NCBI RefSeq assembly: GCF_009707125.1
Contig: NZ_WLVL01000016.1
Span: 83,047 to 147,046, forward strand
Source: Arsenicicoccus cauae
Lineage (GTDB): Bacteria; Actinomycetota; Actinomycetes; Actinomycetales; Dermatophilaceae
Reading direction: 5' to 3'
DNA: 64,000 nucleotides
Within the stretch, counting starts at the first letter, position 1, and each line of letters starts with the position of its first letter. A program made the translations under genes and the position numbers. Below, piece by piece: positions 47,339-55,563 of the stretch. The notes beneath the pieces are model-generated. The model made no database searches and was not told the DNA's origin. It saw nothing but the letters and a program-made list of their open reading frames with translations.

Positions 47339-47382
47339 CGGCGACCCGGCCCGACCAGCAGACAGGACCGACAAGGAGCGCG

Positions 47383-48387
47383 ATGACAGTCCAGGCCCCG
47401 GGAGCGGGTGCGGGAGCGGGTGGGGGCGTGGGCGCCGACGCCCCGATCATCGCGGCCGCGGGTGCGGTCCCCTGGCGACGACGTCGAGGCACGCTCGAGG
47501 TCGCCATGGTGCACCGCCCCGCCTACGACGACTGGGCCTGGGCCAAGGGCAAGCTCGACGCGGGCGAGGACTGGCCCTCGGCCGCCGTCCGCGAGGTCGA
47601 GGAGGAGACCGGCCTGCAGGTGCGGCTCGGCCGGCCCCTCCCGCTGTCGTCCTACTCCTTCGTCGACCGCAGGGGCGAGGTCGCCCGCAAGCAGGTCCGC
47701 TACTGGACCGCCGAGGTCGTCGGCGGCTCCGGCGACCTGCTCAACGAGATCGACGAGGTCGCCTGGTTGCCCGTATCGGACGCGATGGCCCGGCTGGACT
47801 ACGCCCGCGACCGTGAGCAGCTGCGCGCGGTCGTGCGGTATGCCGGCCAGGGCGCCCTCACGACCTGGCCGCTGGTCCTCGTGCGCCACGCCAAGGCCCG
47901 GCCCCGCAACCGGTGGCGCGAGGACGACCGGCTGCGACCGCTGGACGCACGGGGCGAGGGCCGCGCGCAGGCGATCGTCCCGATGCTGGCGGCCTTCGGC
48001 GTGACGCGGTTGGTGACCTCGTCCTCGACACGGTGCGTGGACACGCTGGCGCCATACGCGAGCTCCGCGGGTCTCGAGCTCAAGCGCAAGGAGGGGCTCA
48101 CCGAGGAGGCCTTCGTCGAGGACCCGGACCGCGCGGTCAAGCACCTGCTCAAGGCCCTGCAGCGCGGCGTGCCCGCCGCCCTGTGCTCGCACGGCCCGGT
48201 GCTGCCGCTGCTGCTGGAGGAGCTGTCGGTCCTGGGCTCGGTCGACCAGCCCGAGGGGGAGGCGGTCGTGAGCACCCTGCTCGAGGCGGCGGACCTCGGC
48301 ATGGCCAAGGGCGAGCTGCTCGTCTGCCACGTCACCGGCACCGGCGAGGCTGCCCGGATCGTCGCCGTGGAGCGGCACCTGCCCTGA
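47383..48387 (+). CDS. MutT1-type Nudix hydrolase with C-terminal histidine phosphatase domain
   Basis: A 334-residue two-domain protein. The Nudix box is complete within GKLDAGE and REVEEETGL (residues about 67-92). Residues about 170-330 are a phosphoglycerate-mutase-like domain with VLVRHAKARPR and the later CSHGPVLPLLL. This architecture is known from mycobacterial MutT1, which cleans 8-oxo-GTP or diadenosine polyphosphates. ATG 47383 follows AAGGAG, 44 bases after the ppk part, so co-transcription is likely. Confidence 0.9.
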   Translation: MTVQAPGAGAGAGGGVGADAPIIAAAGAVPWRRRRGTLEVAMVHRPAYDDWAWAKGKLDAGEDWPSAAVREVEEETGLQVRLGRPLPLSSYSFVDRRGEVARKQVRYWTAEVVGGSGDLLNEIDEVAWLPVSDAMARLDYARDREQLRAVVRYAGQGALTTWPLVLVRHAKARPRNRWREDDRLRPLDARGEGRAQAIVPMLAAFGVTRLVTSSSTRCVDTLAPYASSAGLELKRKEGLTEEAFVEDPDRAVKHLLKALQRGVPAALCSHGPVLPLLLEELSVLGSVDQPEGEAVVSTLLEAADLGMAKGELLVCHVTGTGEAARIVAVERHLP

Positions 48388-48519
48388 GGTGCCACCGGGG
48401 CCGACGGTGCCCCACCACGACATCGTCACAGCGAGTGTCGAGCTGGCGGCGCCTCCCTTAGCTCATCCGGGGGCACGAGCGGGGGCTGGGCCGCCACGGC
48501 GGCCTGGTGGACGTCCGGC

Positions 48520-48541
48520 GTTCACGTGACGTTCATCGTCG
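48520..48541 (+). promoter_or_regulatory. PHO box upstream of pstS
   Basis: GTTCACGTGAC and GTTCATCGTCG are adjacent 11-base direct repeats, the layout bound by PhoP/RegX3-type regulators. They lie 91 bases before the pstS start. The gap 48388-48632 contains no gene. Confidence 0.7.
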
Positions 48542-48632
48542 GCCAGCCACCTGGTCACCCTGCGTCCCTACCTTGACATCGACGGCGCACCTGCGCCTGG
48601 TCACATCTCCTGCTGTGGAAGGTACTTCTAAC

Positions 48633-49775
48633 GTGAAGACTCAGCGTCTTGCCGGTCTGTCGACGATCGCCCTGGCTGGCGCCCTCGCGCTGACCGCGTG
48701 CGGTTCCGACAACAACTCGTCGCCCGGTGCGTCCTCGTCCGGTGCGTCCTCGTCCGGCGCATCCTCGTCCGCCGCCGGTGGCGACGCCGACTGCGGCAAG
48801 GGCACCCTCAACGCGGAGGGCTCCTCCGCCCAGAAGGCCGCCTTCGAGGAGGCCGCCAACAGCTACCAGGAGAAGTGCTCGGGCACGACCGTCAACTACA
48901 ACGCGACGGGCTCCGGCGCCGGCATCAAGCAGTTCATCGCCAAGCAGGCCGACTTCGCCGGCTCCGACTCCGCGCTCAAGACCAAGGAGAAGGACGGCAA
49001 GATCGAGCAGACCGAGGCCGACAAGGCCTGCGCGTCCCCCGCCTGGAACCTCCCCATGGTCACCGGCCCCATCGCGGTCGGCTACAACCTCAAGGGCGTC
49101 GACGGCCTCGTCCTCAACGCCGACGTGATGGCCGACATCTTCAACGGCAAGATCACGAAGTGGAACGACCCGGCGATCGCCAAGCTCAACTCCGGCGCCT
49201 CGCTCCCGGACAAGGACATCAAGGTCTTCTTCCGCTCGGACGAGTCGGGCACCACCGAGAACTTCACCAAGTACCTCCAGGCCGCCGCCCCGTCCAAGTG
49301 GACCGCCGAGCCCGGCAAGAAGTGGACCGGCAAGGGCGAGGGCAAGGAGAAGTCGGCCGGCGTCGCCGGCGCAGTCGCCTCCACCGAGGGCGGCATCACC
49401 TACGCCGAGTGGTCCTACGCCAAGGACAACAAGCTGGGCATCGCCAAGGTCGACACCGGCGCGGGCGCCGTGGAGCTCACCGGTGAGTCTGCGGGCAAGG
49501 CCGTGGCCGCCGCCAAGGTCGCCGGCGAGGGCAACAACCTCGCGCTCAAGCTCGACTACGCCACCAAGGAGGCCGGGGCCTACCCGATCGTCCTGGTGAC
49601 CTACGAGATCGTCTGCTCCAAGAACGCCGACGCCGAGAAGGGCAAGAACGTCAAGGCCTTCCTCAAGCACATGGCCTCTGCCGACGTGCAGAAGTCCTTC
49701 GAGGAGATCGGCTTCGCCCCCCTGCCCACCGAGGTGCAGGGCAAGGTCTCGACCGCCATCGACGCCCTCCAGTGA
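48633..49775 (+). CDS. pstS: Phosphate-binding lipoprotein PstS
   Basis: A 380-residue periplasmic-type binding protein. The signal peptide ends at lipobox ALTACG, then a repeated Ser/Gly/Ala linker, then the phosphate-binding fold: NAEGSSAQKAAFEEA, NYNATGSGAGIKQF and FRSDESGTTENFTKY hold the ligand loops. GTG 48633 follows GGAAGG. First gene of the pst operon, under the PHO box. Confidence 0.95.
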   Translation: MKTQRLAGLSTIALAGALALTACGSDNNSSPGASSSGASSSGASSSAAGGDADCGKGTLNAEGSSAQKAAFEEAANSYQEKCSGTTVNYNATGSGAGIKQFIAKQADFAGSDSALKTKEKDGKIEQTEADKACASPAWNLPMVTGPIAVGYNLKGVDGLVLNADVMADIFNGKITKWNDPAIAKLNSGASLPDKDIKVFFRSDESGTTENFTKYLQAAAPSKWTAEPGKKWTGKGEGKEKSAGVAGAVASTEGGITYAEWSYAKDNKLGIAKVDTGAGAVELTGESAGKAVAAAKVAGEGNNLALKLDYATKEAGAYPIVLVTYEIVCSKNADAEKGKNVKAFLKHMASADVQKSFEEIGFAPLPTEVQGKVSTAIDALQ

Positions 49776-49783
49776 TCCGACGG

Positions 49784-49821
49784 AGCCGGGTGGTCCAGGG
49801 ACGTCCCTGGGCCGCCCGGCT
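49784..49821. terminator. pstS-pstC intercistronic hairpin
   Basis: Positions 49784-49802 pair with 49803-49821 over 19 bp with two G-U wobbles, just after the pstS stop. It probably lowers expression of pstCAB relative to pstS. Confidence 0.65.
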
Positions 49822-49890
49822 CTCCGCCTGTCCAGGACCCCGTCCCGGCCGGCTCCCCCTCGTCTCACCCCGGACAGTTAGGTAGCACTC

Positions 49891-50895
49891 GTGTCCTCCG
49901 TGACCGGCGTCTCCGCCGTCGACTCCACGCCAGACGACCAGGGTCGTCCGCCCCTGCTGGGCGACCAGGCCTCGACCGGGCGCCTCGGCGACCGGCTCTT
50001 CGGTGGCCTCGCCACCGGCGCGGGCATCCTCGTCATCGCCCTGGTCACCCTGGTCGGGGTCTTCTTGCTCTGGCAGGCCATCCCGGCCCTCGCCAAGAAC
50101 CAGGCCAACTTCCTCACGTCGCGCGAGTGGAGCGTCTCGGGTGACCACCCCCGCTTCGGCATCGCGGACCTGCTGTGGACGACCGTCGTCAGCTCGATCC
50201 TGGCCATGGCCATCGCCGTGCCTCTCGGTGTGTGCGTCGCCCTGTTCATCACCCAGTACGCCCCGGCCTGGCTCCGCAAGCCGGCCGCGCAGCTCATCGA
50301 CCTGCTCGCGGCCGTGCCCTCGATCGTCTACGGCCTGTGGGGCGTCGCCCAGTTCACGCCCTTCATCGACCCGCTCCAGCAATGGCTGCAGCAGTGGCTC
50401 GGGTGGTTCCCGCTCTTCGGCGAGACCAGCATCACGGCCACGATCTTCGTGATCAGCCTCGTGCTCGCGATCATGATCCTGCCGATCGTCACCTCGCTGT
50501 CGCGCGAGGTCTTCGCCCAGACGCCGTCCCCCCACAAGGAGGGCGCGCTCGCGCTGGGCGCCACCAAGTGGGAGATGATCAGGACGGCCGTGCTCCCCTA
50601 CGGCAAGCCCGGCGTCATCTCCGCCGCGATGCTGGCGCTCGGACGCGCGCTCGGCGAGACCGTCGCCGTCATGATGATCCTGAGCACGCTCGCGGCGGGG
50701 ACCCCGTTCGACCCGTCGATCTTCAACGGCGGCGAGACCTTCGCGTCACGCATCGCCAACAACGCCTCGGAGTTCGACTCCCCGCAGAAGGCCGGCGCCT
50801 TCATCGCGGCGGGTCTGGTCCTGTTCATCCTCACGTTCGTCGTGAACGCGATCGCGCGCGTCGTGATCGAGCGTCGGAAGGCCTTCACCGAATGA
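49891..50895 (+). CDS. pstC: Phosphate ABC transporter permease PstC
   Basis: A 334-residue membrane protein with about six transmembrane segments after a 40-residue cytoplasmic N-terminus. AVPSIVYGLWG and the EAA loop around EGALALGATKWEMIRTAVLP are typical. Its stop overlaps the pstA start by four bases (ATGA). It forms the channel together with PstA. Confidence 0.95.
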   Translation: MSSVTGVSAVDSTPDDQGRPPLLGDQASTGRLGDRLFGGLATGAGILVIALVTLVGVFLLWQAIPALAKNQANFLTSREWSVSGDHPRFGIADLLWTTVVSSILAMAIAVPLGVCVALFITQYAPAWLRKPAAQLIDLLAAVPSIVYGLWGVAQFTPFIDPLQQWLQQWLGWFPLFGETSITATIFVISLVLAIMILPIVTSLSREVFAQTPSPHKEGALALGATKWEMIRTAVLPYGKPGVISAAMLALGRALGETVAVMMILSTLAAGTPFDPSIFNGGETFASRIANNASEFDSPQKAGAFIAAGLVLFILTFVVNAIARVVIERRKAFTE

Positions 50896-51791
50896 GCACC
50901 GCCGTCACCGCCAACGAGTCGACCAGCATCGACAATGCCTCCGGGGGCCGCAAGGCCAAGGACCAGCTGGCTCGGGTCATCATGTGGCTGGCCTTCCTGG
51001 TCGCCCTGGCCCCGCTCGCCTGGATCCTCTACGAGGTCCTGTCCAACGGCCTCGACAACCTGCTCTCCAGCACCTGGTGGACCAACTCCCAGCGCGGCAT
51101 CTCGGTGCGCCGAGAGGGCGGCGGCGCCTACCACGCCATCATGGGCACCCTGCTGCAGGGTCTGGTCACCGCGGCGATCTCGGTCCCGATCGGCATCTTC
51201 ACCGCGATCTACCTCGTGGAGTACGGCCGGGGCAGGCTGGCCCGCGCCGTCAGCTTCATGGTCGACATCCTGACCGGGGTGCCGTCCATCGTGGCCGCCC
51301 TGTTCGTCTACGCCCTGTGGGTGACGGTGATGGGCTTCAACCGCGTCGGGTTCGCGGTGTCCCTGTCGCTGGTGCTGCTCATGATCCCGACGATCGTGCG
51401 CTCCACCGAGGAGATGCTCAAGCTCGTCCCGAACGAGCTCCGGGAGGCGTCATACGCGCTGGGCGTGCCGAAGTGGAAGACCATCGCCTCGGTGGTGCTC
51501 CCCACCGCGCTGTCCGGCATCGTCACCGGCGTCCTGCTCGGCCTGGCCCGGGTGATGGGCGAGACGGCCCCCCTGCTGATCCTCGGCCCCTACACCAAGA
51601 ACATCCACTGGGACCTGTTCGGCGGCAACATGGCCACGCTGCCCACGATGATCAACGAGGAGCGTCAGTTCCTCACCCTGGACGCCGCCCACGACCGCGT
51701 GTGGGCCGCGGCCCTCACCCTCATCCTCCTCGTCCTCCTGCTCAACCTGCTGGGCCGCGTCATCGCGCGCTTCGGCGCGGTCAAGAGCTGA
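50892..51791 (+). CDS. pstA: Phosphate ABC transporter permease PstA
   Basis: A 299-residue permease with six predicted transmembrane segments. ILTGVPSIVAALFVYALW and the EAA loop LREASYALGVPKWKTI mark it as PstA. ATG 50892 overlaps the pstC stop; pstB starts 27 bases downstream. Confidence 0.95.
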   Translation: MSTAVTANESTSIDNASGGRKAKDQLARVIMWLAFLVALAPLAWILYEVLSNGLDNLLSSTWWTNSQRGISVRREGGGAYHAIMGTLLQGLVTAAISVPIGIFTAIYLVEYGRGRLARAVSFMVDILTGVPSIVAALFVYALWVTVMGFNRVGFAVSLSLVLLMIPTIVRSTEEMLKLVPNELREASYALGVPKWKTIASVVLPTALSGIVTGVLLGLARVMGETAPLLILGPYTKNIHWDLFGGNMATLPTMINEERQFLTLDAAHDRVWAAALTLILLVLLLNLLGRVIARFGAVKS

Positions 51792-51818
51792 CCCACCCCA
51801 GAAAGCGAACGAACTGAC

Positions 51819-52595
51819 ATGGCCAAGCGCATCGACGTCGAGAACGTCAACATCTACTACAGCAAGTTCCACGCGGTGCAGGACGTGACCTTGACCATCG
51901 AGCCGCGGTCCTGCACGGCGTTCATCGGGTCGTCGGGGTGCGGGAAGTCCACCGTCCTGCGCACGCTCAACCGCATGCACGAGGTGATCCCCGGTGGCCG
52001 CGTGGAGGGCAAGGTGCTCCTCGACGGCCAGGACCTGTACGCCCCCGGCGTCGACCCGGTGGGCGTGCGCCGCTCCGTGGGCATGGTCTTTCAGCGCCCG
52101 AACCCCTTCCCCACCATGACGATCCGCGACAACGTCGCGGCCGGGCTGCGGCTCAACGGGATCAAGGACAAGAAGCGCGTCGACGAGGTGGTGGAGAAGT
52201 CGCTGCGGGGCGCGAACCTCTGGAACGAGGTCAAGGACCGCCTCGACAAGCCCGGCGCCGGCCTGTCCGGTGGCCAGCAGCAGCGCCTGTGCATCGCTCG
52301 CGCGATCGCGGTCGAGCCGCAGGTCCTGCTGATGGACGAGCCCTGCTCGGCCCTCGACCCGATCTCGACGCTCGCGATCGAGGACCTCATCACCGAGCTG
52401 AAGCCGAAGTACACCATCGTGATCGTGACCCACAACATGCAGCAGGCGGCGCGCGTGGCGGACCGGACGGCCTTCTTCAACCTCGAGGCGCAGGGCAAGC
52501 CGGGCCGCCTGATCGAGATCGACGACACGACCAGGATCTTCAACAACCCCAAGGAGCGGGCGACGGAGGACTACATCTCCGGCCGCTTCGGGTGA
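51819..52595 (+). CDS. pstB: Phosphate ABC transporter ATPase PstB
   Basis: A 258-residue ATPase energising PstCA. It has Walker [10 protein letters not shown], signature LSGGQQQR, Walker [13 protein letters not shown] and VTHNMQQA. Length is normal. The last two codons and the stop are also the first bases of an 82-bp tandem repeat. Confidence 0.96.
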   Translation: MAKRIDVENVNIYYSKFHAVQDVTLTIEPRSCTAFIGSSGCGKSTVLRTLNRMHEVIPGGRVEGKVLLDGQDLYAPGVDPVGVRRSVGMVFQRPNPFPTMTIRDNVAAGLRLNGIKDKKRVDEVVEKSLRGANLWNEVKDRLDKPGAGLSGGQQQRLCIARAIAVEPQVLLMDEPCSALDPISTLAIEDLITELKPKYTIVIVTHNMQQAARVADRTAFFNLEAQGKPGRLIEIDDTTRIFNNPKERATEDYISGRFG

Positions 52596-52788
52596 GTGAC
52601 AGGCCTGCGAGGACACGAGCGAGGAACGAGCGAGGACCGCAGCAGGCCGCGGAACGAACCCGATCCAGCACGGGTGAGTGACAGGCCTGCGAGGACACGC
52701 GCGAGGAACGAGCGAGGACCGCAGCAGGCCGCGGAACGAACCCGATCCAGCACGGGTGAGTGACAGGCCTGCGAGGACACGAGCGAGG
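52590..52788. repeat. 82-bp tandem repeat, 2.4 copies, starting inside the pstB stop
   Basis: Unit 1 spans 52590-52671, unit 2 52672-52753, and a partial third unit 52754-52788. Units 1 and 2 differ at one position that I can see (GAGCGAGG versus GCGCGAGG). Each unit contains GGCCTGC and GCAGGCC, able to pair over 7 bp. The first GGGTGA is the pstB end. No gene lies in 52596-52908. Confidence 0.9.
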
Positions 52789-52790
52789 TC

Positions 52791-52811
52791 GGGGGCATCT
52801 GCCCCCTTCGT
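52791..52811 (+). terminator. Small hairpin terminator after the pst operon
   Basis: GGGGGC, loop ATCT, GCCCCC, followed by TTCGT. It lies just behind the 82-bp repeats and probably ends the pst transcript. Confidence 0.5.
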
Positions 52812-52908
52812 CACCGTCCGGAATGGTTGGGCGGCAATGGGTTAGGTCACGGCAGCGATCTCTGATCTGATCTTGGCTACCGGAGGTTAGCTAGGGCATC
52901 CTGATGTC

Positions 52909-53193
52909 ATGAGCCTCACTGCGCGTTGGGCATCACGTCGCGAAGCAGCCGCGACCTCCGTGCCGATGATCGAGACCGAGCCCCGGGACCCCTCTCACGA
53001 GCCGACCTGGCACGTCGTCGAGGACGGCAGCTTCTGCCGCGGCGAGTGCCTGGAGTGCCGCTGGCACGGCCCCGGTCGCCGCTCGCGGGGCAGTGCCCGC
53101 AAGGACGCCGAGCTCCACGCTCTGACGGGGTGCGGCGACGAGACGCAACTGCGCAGTCTGTTCCCTGCGGGGGCCTTCGAGGAGACCGCCTGA
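52909..53193 (+). CDS. Small cysteine-rich protein, unknown function
   Basis: A 94-residue protein. The middle reads WHVVEDGSFCRGECLECRWHG and a fourth cysteine is in LTGCGDE; with C-x3-C-x2-C spacing and a nearby histidine a metal site is possible. I do not recognise the family. ATG 52909 is assumed; a strong hairpin follows the stop. Coding is supported by the composition and by its own terminator. Confidence 0.6.
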   Translation: MSLTARWASRREAAATSVPMIETEPRDPSHEPTWHVVEDGSFCRGECLECRWHGPGRRSRGSARKDAELHALTGCGDETQLRSLFPAGAFEETA

Positions 53194-53202
53194 TCGCCTG
53201 CT

Positions 53203-53254
53203 CGTATGTCGGAGGCCGTCACCCACGCGTGTGGGTGGCGGCCTTCGACATACG
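53203..53254. terminator. 24-bp hairpin after the small cysteine-rich gene
   Basis: 53203-53226 pairs with 53231-53254 over 24 positions, two of them G-U wobbles, around loop GCGT. It ends the upstream gene 84 bases before the GntP gene. Confidence 0.7.
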
Positions 53255-53337
53255 GGCTCGGTGCGAACCACCCGACGCGCCGACGCACGGGGAGAGTGCC
53301 ATCCTGGTGAGCACGCGCCGCAGCAAGGGGGCTGACC

Positions 53338-54684
53338 ATGCTGATCGTCCTGCACACGACCATCGCCATCGTTCTGGTGATCCTGCTGATCATCAGGTTC
53401 AAGGTGGACCCGATCATCTCGCTGGTGCTCGCCTCGCTCTACCTCGGGCTGGCGAGCGGGATCGGCTTCGGCAAGGCGGTGGACGCCATCACCGGCGGCT
53501 TCGGCGACATCATGGCCAAGATCGGTCTGCTCATCGGCTTCGGTGTGCTCATGGGCGCCCTGCTCCACGCGATGGGGGCGTTCAAGACGATGGTCGAGGC
53601 CCTGGTCCGACTGGTGCCGCCGGGCCGCCTCCCCTACGCCCTGGCCATGGCGCTGGCGACGATCTTTCCCTCCATCTACGTCGACGTGCAGGTGGTCCTC
53701 GCGGCACCCGTGGCCCGCTCCTCGGCGCCGTTCGTCGGCACGAGGGGGCTGCCGTTCCTCGCGGGCGCGCTCGGCACCGGCATCTTCTGCGGCTATGTCT
53801 TCGTGATCCCGGGGCTGGCGGCGATCTCCGTCGCCGGTCTGCTCAAGGTCCCCCTTGGCACCTACCTGCTGTACGGCATCGTGATCGGCCCCCTGACCGC
53901 CCTGGTCACGGTGTGGTTGTTCGGTCGGCTGCTGGCGATGGGCTGGTGGAAGGCGGAGCGCGACGAGGAGCAGTCCGAGGCGCTCGTGGAGTCCGAGCAG
54001 GCCGACGAGCAGGTCCCGGCCGAGCGGCGCCCCTCCCTGCTGCTGTCCCTGCTGCCGATCGTCGTGCCGCTGCTGATGATCGCCTTCGGTGCGTTCGCCG
54101 AGCTGCTGGACTTCTCCAACGACCTGATCGCCTTCATCGGGGACGCCAACGTCGCGCTCTTTCTCGGCCTGGTAGGCGCCTATGTCATGGCGCGGCGGTT
54201 CATCGGGACGGCGGCCACCAACGACGCCTTCGCGGACGGCCTGCACACCACCGGTGAGATCCTCCTGGTCACCGGCATCGGCGGGTCGCTCGGCGCGGTC
54301 ATCAAGGCGACCGGTCTGGCCAAGGTGCTCGGAGGGTTGTTCTCGGTCAACCACTCCGCCCCCATCGTCCTCAGCATCCTGCTGGCCTGGGTCATCGCGG
54401 CGGTGCTGCACCTGGCGATCGGCTCGGTGTCCGTGGCCGCCATCACGGCGGCCGGCATCGTGGCTCCGATCCTCGGGTCGATCCAGGTGGCGCCGGTGGT
54501 GGTCGGGCTCGCCATCGCCTCGGGGTCGTTGTTCGCGCTGCAGGTCAACAGCAACTTCTTCTGGATGTTCAAGTCGCTGCTGGGTCTCTCGACGCAGGGA
54601 AGCCTCAAGACGATGACCACCGTGACGACCATCGCGTCGATCGTGTCGCTGCCGCTGACGATGGCGGCCGCCGTCATCGCCTGA
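53338..54684 (+). CDS. GntP-family permease (gluconate:H+ symporter type)
   Basis: A 448-residue membrane protein with about 12 hydrophobic segments and one charged cytoplasmic loop (residues about 203-238, Glu/Gln-rich). GFGDIMAKIGLLIGFGVLMG and ALATIFPSIYVDVQ fit the Gnt family, whose members import gluconate or related sugar acids. No gluconate kinase or dehydratase is nearby, so the substrate is open. Confidence 0.88.
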   Translation: MLIVLHTTIAIVLVILLIIRFKVDPIISLVLASLYLGLASGIGFGKAVDAITGGFGDIMAKIGLLIGFGVLMGALLHAMGAFKTMVEALVRLVPPGRLPYALAMALATIFPSIYVDVQVVLAAPVARSSAPFVGTRGLPFLAGALGTGIFCGYVFVIPGLAAISVAGLLKVPLGTYLLYGIVIGPLTALVTVWLFGRLLAMGWWKAERDEEQSEALVESEQADEQVPAERRPSLLLSLLPIVVPLLMIAFGAFAELLDFSNDLIAFIGDANVALFLGLVGAYVMARRFIGTAATNDAFADGLHTTGEILLVTGIGGSLGAVIKATGLAKVLGGLFSVNHSAPIVLSILLAWVIAAVLHLAIGSVSVAAITAAGIVAPILGSIQVAPVVVGLAIASGSLFALQVNSNFFWMFKSLLGLSTQGSLKTMTTVTTIASIVSLPLTMAAAVIA

Positions 54685-54736
54685 CACGGTGGGTGCCACG
54701 GGCCGCCGGCCTGCCTCGGTCGACCCCGGGTCAGCC

Positions 54737-54773
54737 CGAGAGGTGAGGGCGCCGGACCGGGAGCGCCTCTCGG
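54737..54773. terminator. Hairpin after the GntP gene
   Basis: CCGAGAG pairs with CTCTCGG at the outside, and GGCGC with GCGCC inside. It stands 53 bases past the stop. The rest of 54774-54933 shows nothing I can assign. Confidence 0.5.
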
Positions 54774-54933
54774 CACGCGGCCGCTCGTAGCGGCTGAATT
54801 TGGGACCCGGGGCTACCGCGGCCCGGCGCCCCACCATTGTAACGCCCCCGGATGGTGAGGCTCTGATGCAACAAAGTTGGACCACACCCTCACGATCCGG
54901 GATGGGGCGTGGTGGGGGGCGGGGGACGGCGGG

Positions 54934-55563
54934 TCAGGTCAGGTCGCCCCCGCGCCACAGGCGGGCGCACGACTCGAGGTCCTCCCCCGTGGCGAGGATC
55001 GTCCCCGCCGATCGCAGCCACTCCGCCGGCGAGGTGACGGCGACCGCATCGCTGCGGTGGGCCCGCCCGGAGGCGACGACCCGACAGAAGGCGCCGGCGC
55101 GCTCCAGGGCGACGTCCAACTCCCCGTCGTAGACGCCCGTCAGGATGGCGTCCGCCAGCGACCGGATCTCGTCGGGCCCGGGCGGCTCGGCCGCGCCCGC
55201 CACGGCGTGCAGGACGACGGCGTGCGGCATACCGGCCTGGTAGTCGGCAGCGGCCCCCTCGGGGTCGCGGCGCACCCACTCGCGCAAGGCGTAGAGCCGC
55301 CACAGCGCACCGGGCAGGGACCGCGCCGGGAGCTGCGCCCACAGCTCGGCCAGGGTGCTCAGGCCGATGTCCTCGACCAGGGTGACCAGGCGGGCCGTGA
55401 CCTGCGGGTCCTCCGACGCGCGCCCGGTGTGCACGAGCACCTGCGCCGTCTCGTGCGCCACCTCGGAGACGACGGCGGGGTCGGGCAGCTGCCCGCCGTA
55501 GGCCTCCATCGCCTCCGGCGAGTAGAACGCCGGGCGGCGAGGCGGGGTGCGACGGTCGGTCAT
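54934..55563 (-). CDS. Protein of unknown function coupled to treZ
   Basis: A 209-residue, mostly helical, soluble protein without a motif I recognise. It opens with PPRRPAFYSPEAMEAYGG, and a later part reads LSTLAELWAQLPARSLPGALWRLY. ATG 55563 overlaps the treZ stop by four bases, so it is made together with the trehalose enzymes. Its job there is unknown. Confidence 0.75.
   Translation of the reverse strand: MTDRRTPPRRPAFYSPEAMEAYGGQLPDPAVVSEVAHETAQVLVHTGRASEDPQVTARLVTLVEDIGLSTLAELWAQLPARSLPGALWRLYALREWVRRDPEGAAADYQAGMPHAVVLHAVAGAAEPPGPDEIRSLADAILTGVYDGELDVALERAGAFCRVVASGRAHRSDAVAVTSPAEWLRSAGTILATGEDLESCARLWRGGDLT

Noticed and set aside
44117..47374. A minus-strand open frame of more than 1000 codons opposite mshD-ppk
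   Set aside because: It mirrors the plus-strand gene, has no domain I recognise, and arises because GC-rich codons rarely make stops on the other strand.
52590..52788. CRISPR array from the regular repeats
   Set aside because: The repeats are contiguous with no variable spacers, only 2.4 units, and no cas gene is near.
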